Source of the DNA: Rhodoferax sp. | GTDB lineage: Bacteria > Pseudomonadota > Gammaproteobacteria > Burkholderiales > Burkholderiaceae_C | Assembly (NCBI GenBank): GCA_017880985.1 | Contig: JADGRK010000150.1 | Location: 1 to 6,438 of the forward strand | Direction: 5' to 3' | DNA length: 6,438 nt | Shown here: positions 6,382 through 6,438 of the stretch, piece by piece | Numbering within the stretch: position 1 is the first letter of the stretch | Layout: each line of letters starts with the position of its first letter | Notes under the pieces: generated by a model | Told to the model about the DNA's origin: nothing | What the model saw: only the letters and a program-made list of their open reading frames with translations | Database searches by the model: none | Translations under genes and position numbers: made by a program

Positions 6382-6438
6382 TCAAGCGGTGAGGGTTACC
6401 TGCTCCCAAGCAGTCAGTCCGGTCGTAGCGCCAATCTC
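6382..6438 (-). CDS. Possible carboxy-terminal end of a gene upstream of the MFS permease (partial)
   Basis: A minus-strand frame entering from the right edge reads EIGATTGLTAWEQVTLTA and stops at TGA 6382-6384, 78 bases before the permease start. The other two minus-strand frames are also short and polar, while this one has the composition of a genuine protein end. No family is recognised from 18 residues. If real, the gene would lie in the same direction as the permease and could share its transcript. A plus-strand ATG at 6371 is also open to the edge, so the strand is not settled. Confidence 0.25.
   Translation of the reverse strand, partial: EIGATTGLTAWEQVTLTA

Overview
The window looks like accessory or catabolic DNA from a proteobacterium of moderately high GC, most likely a betaproteobacterium of the order Burkholderiales. 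That placement rests on codon use and gene content (PaaX-type regulator, CitE-like lyase tail, DMT and MFS carriers) and is an inference. No rRNA, tRNA or CRISPR array is visible.

Layout. Positions 1-245 hold gene debris: a short 3' tail on the minus strand and the 3' tail of a CitE-like (HpcH/HpaI aldolase/citrate lyase family) gene on the plus strand. Both lose their upstream part at about the same place, near 100-110. Positions 281-1246 (minus) are an intact ten-helix EamA/DMT exporter. Positions 1247-1614 are intergenic and hold a beheaded and truncated fragment of a second, different DMT carrier, pressed against a sequence resembling the terminal inverted repeat of a Tn3-family transposon. 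Positions 1615-2433 (minus) encode a PaaX-like repressor. Diverging from it are a crotonase-fold protein (2533-3309) and an AMP-forming acyl-CoA ligase (3384-4949). Convergent to these, an MFS permease lies at 5047-6303 (minus), possibly preceded at the right edge by the tail of another minus-strand gene.

How the genes may work together. The ligase would activate a carboxylic acid to its CoA thioester with ATP, and the crotonase would act on that thioester. The divergent PaaX-like protein probably represses the pair through a palindrome (GTAATA-N6-TATTAC) in the intergenic region, with the CoA ester as the likely inducer by analogy with PaaX and phenylacetyl-CoA. The MFS permease could import the acid, and the DMT protein could export a metabolite. 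The substrate cannot be read from the sequence. The crotonase keeps one of the two classical hydratase glutamates but has Cys in place of the other, so ordinary enoyl-CoA hydratase activity is doubtful. The left third of the window shows repeated gene truncation, suggesting past insertion and deletion events. No clearly novel defence or mobile system was found.
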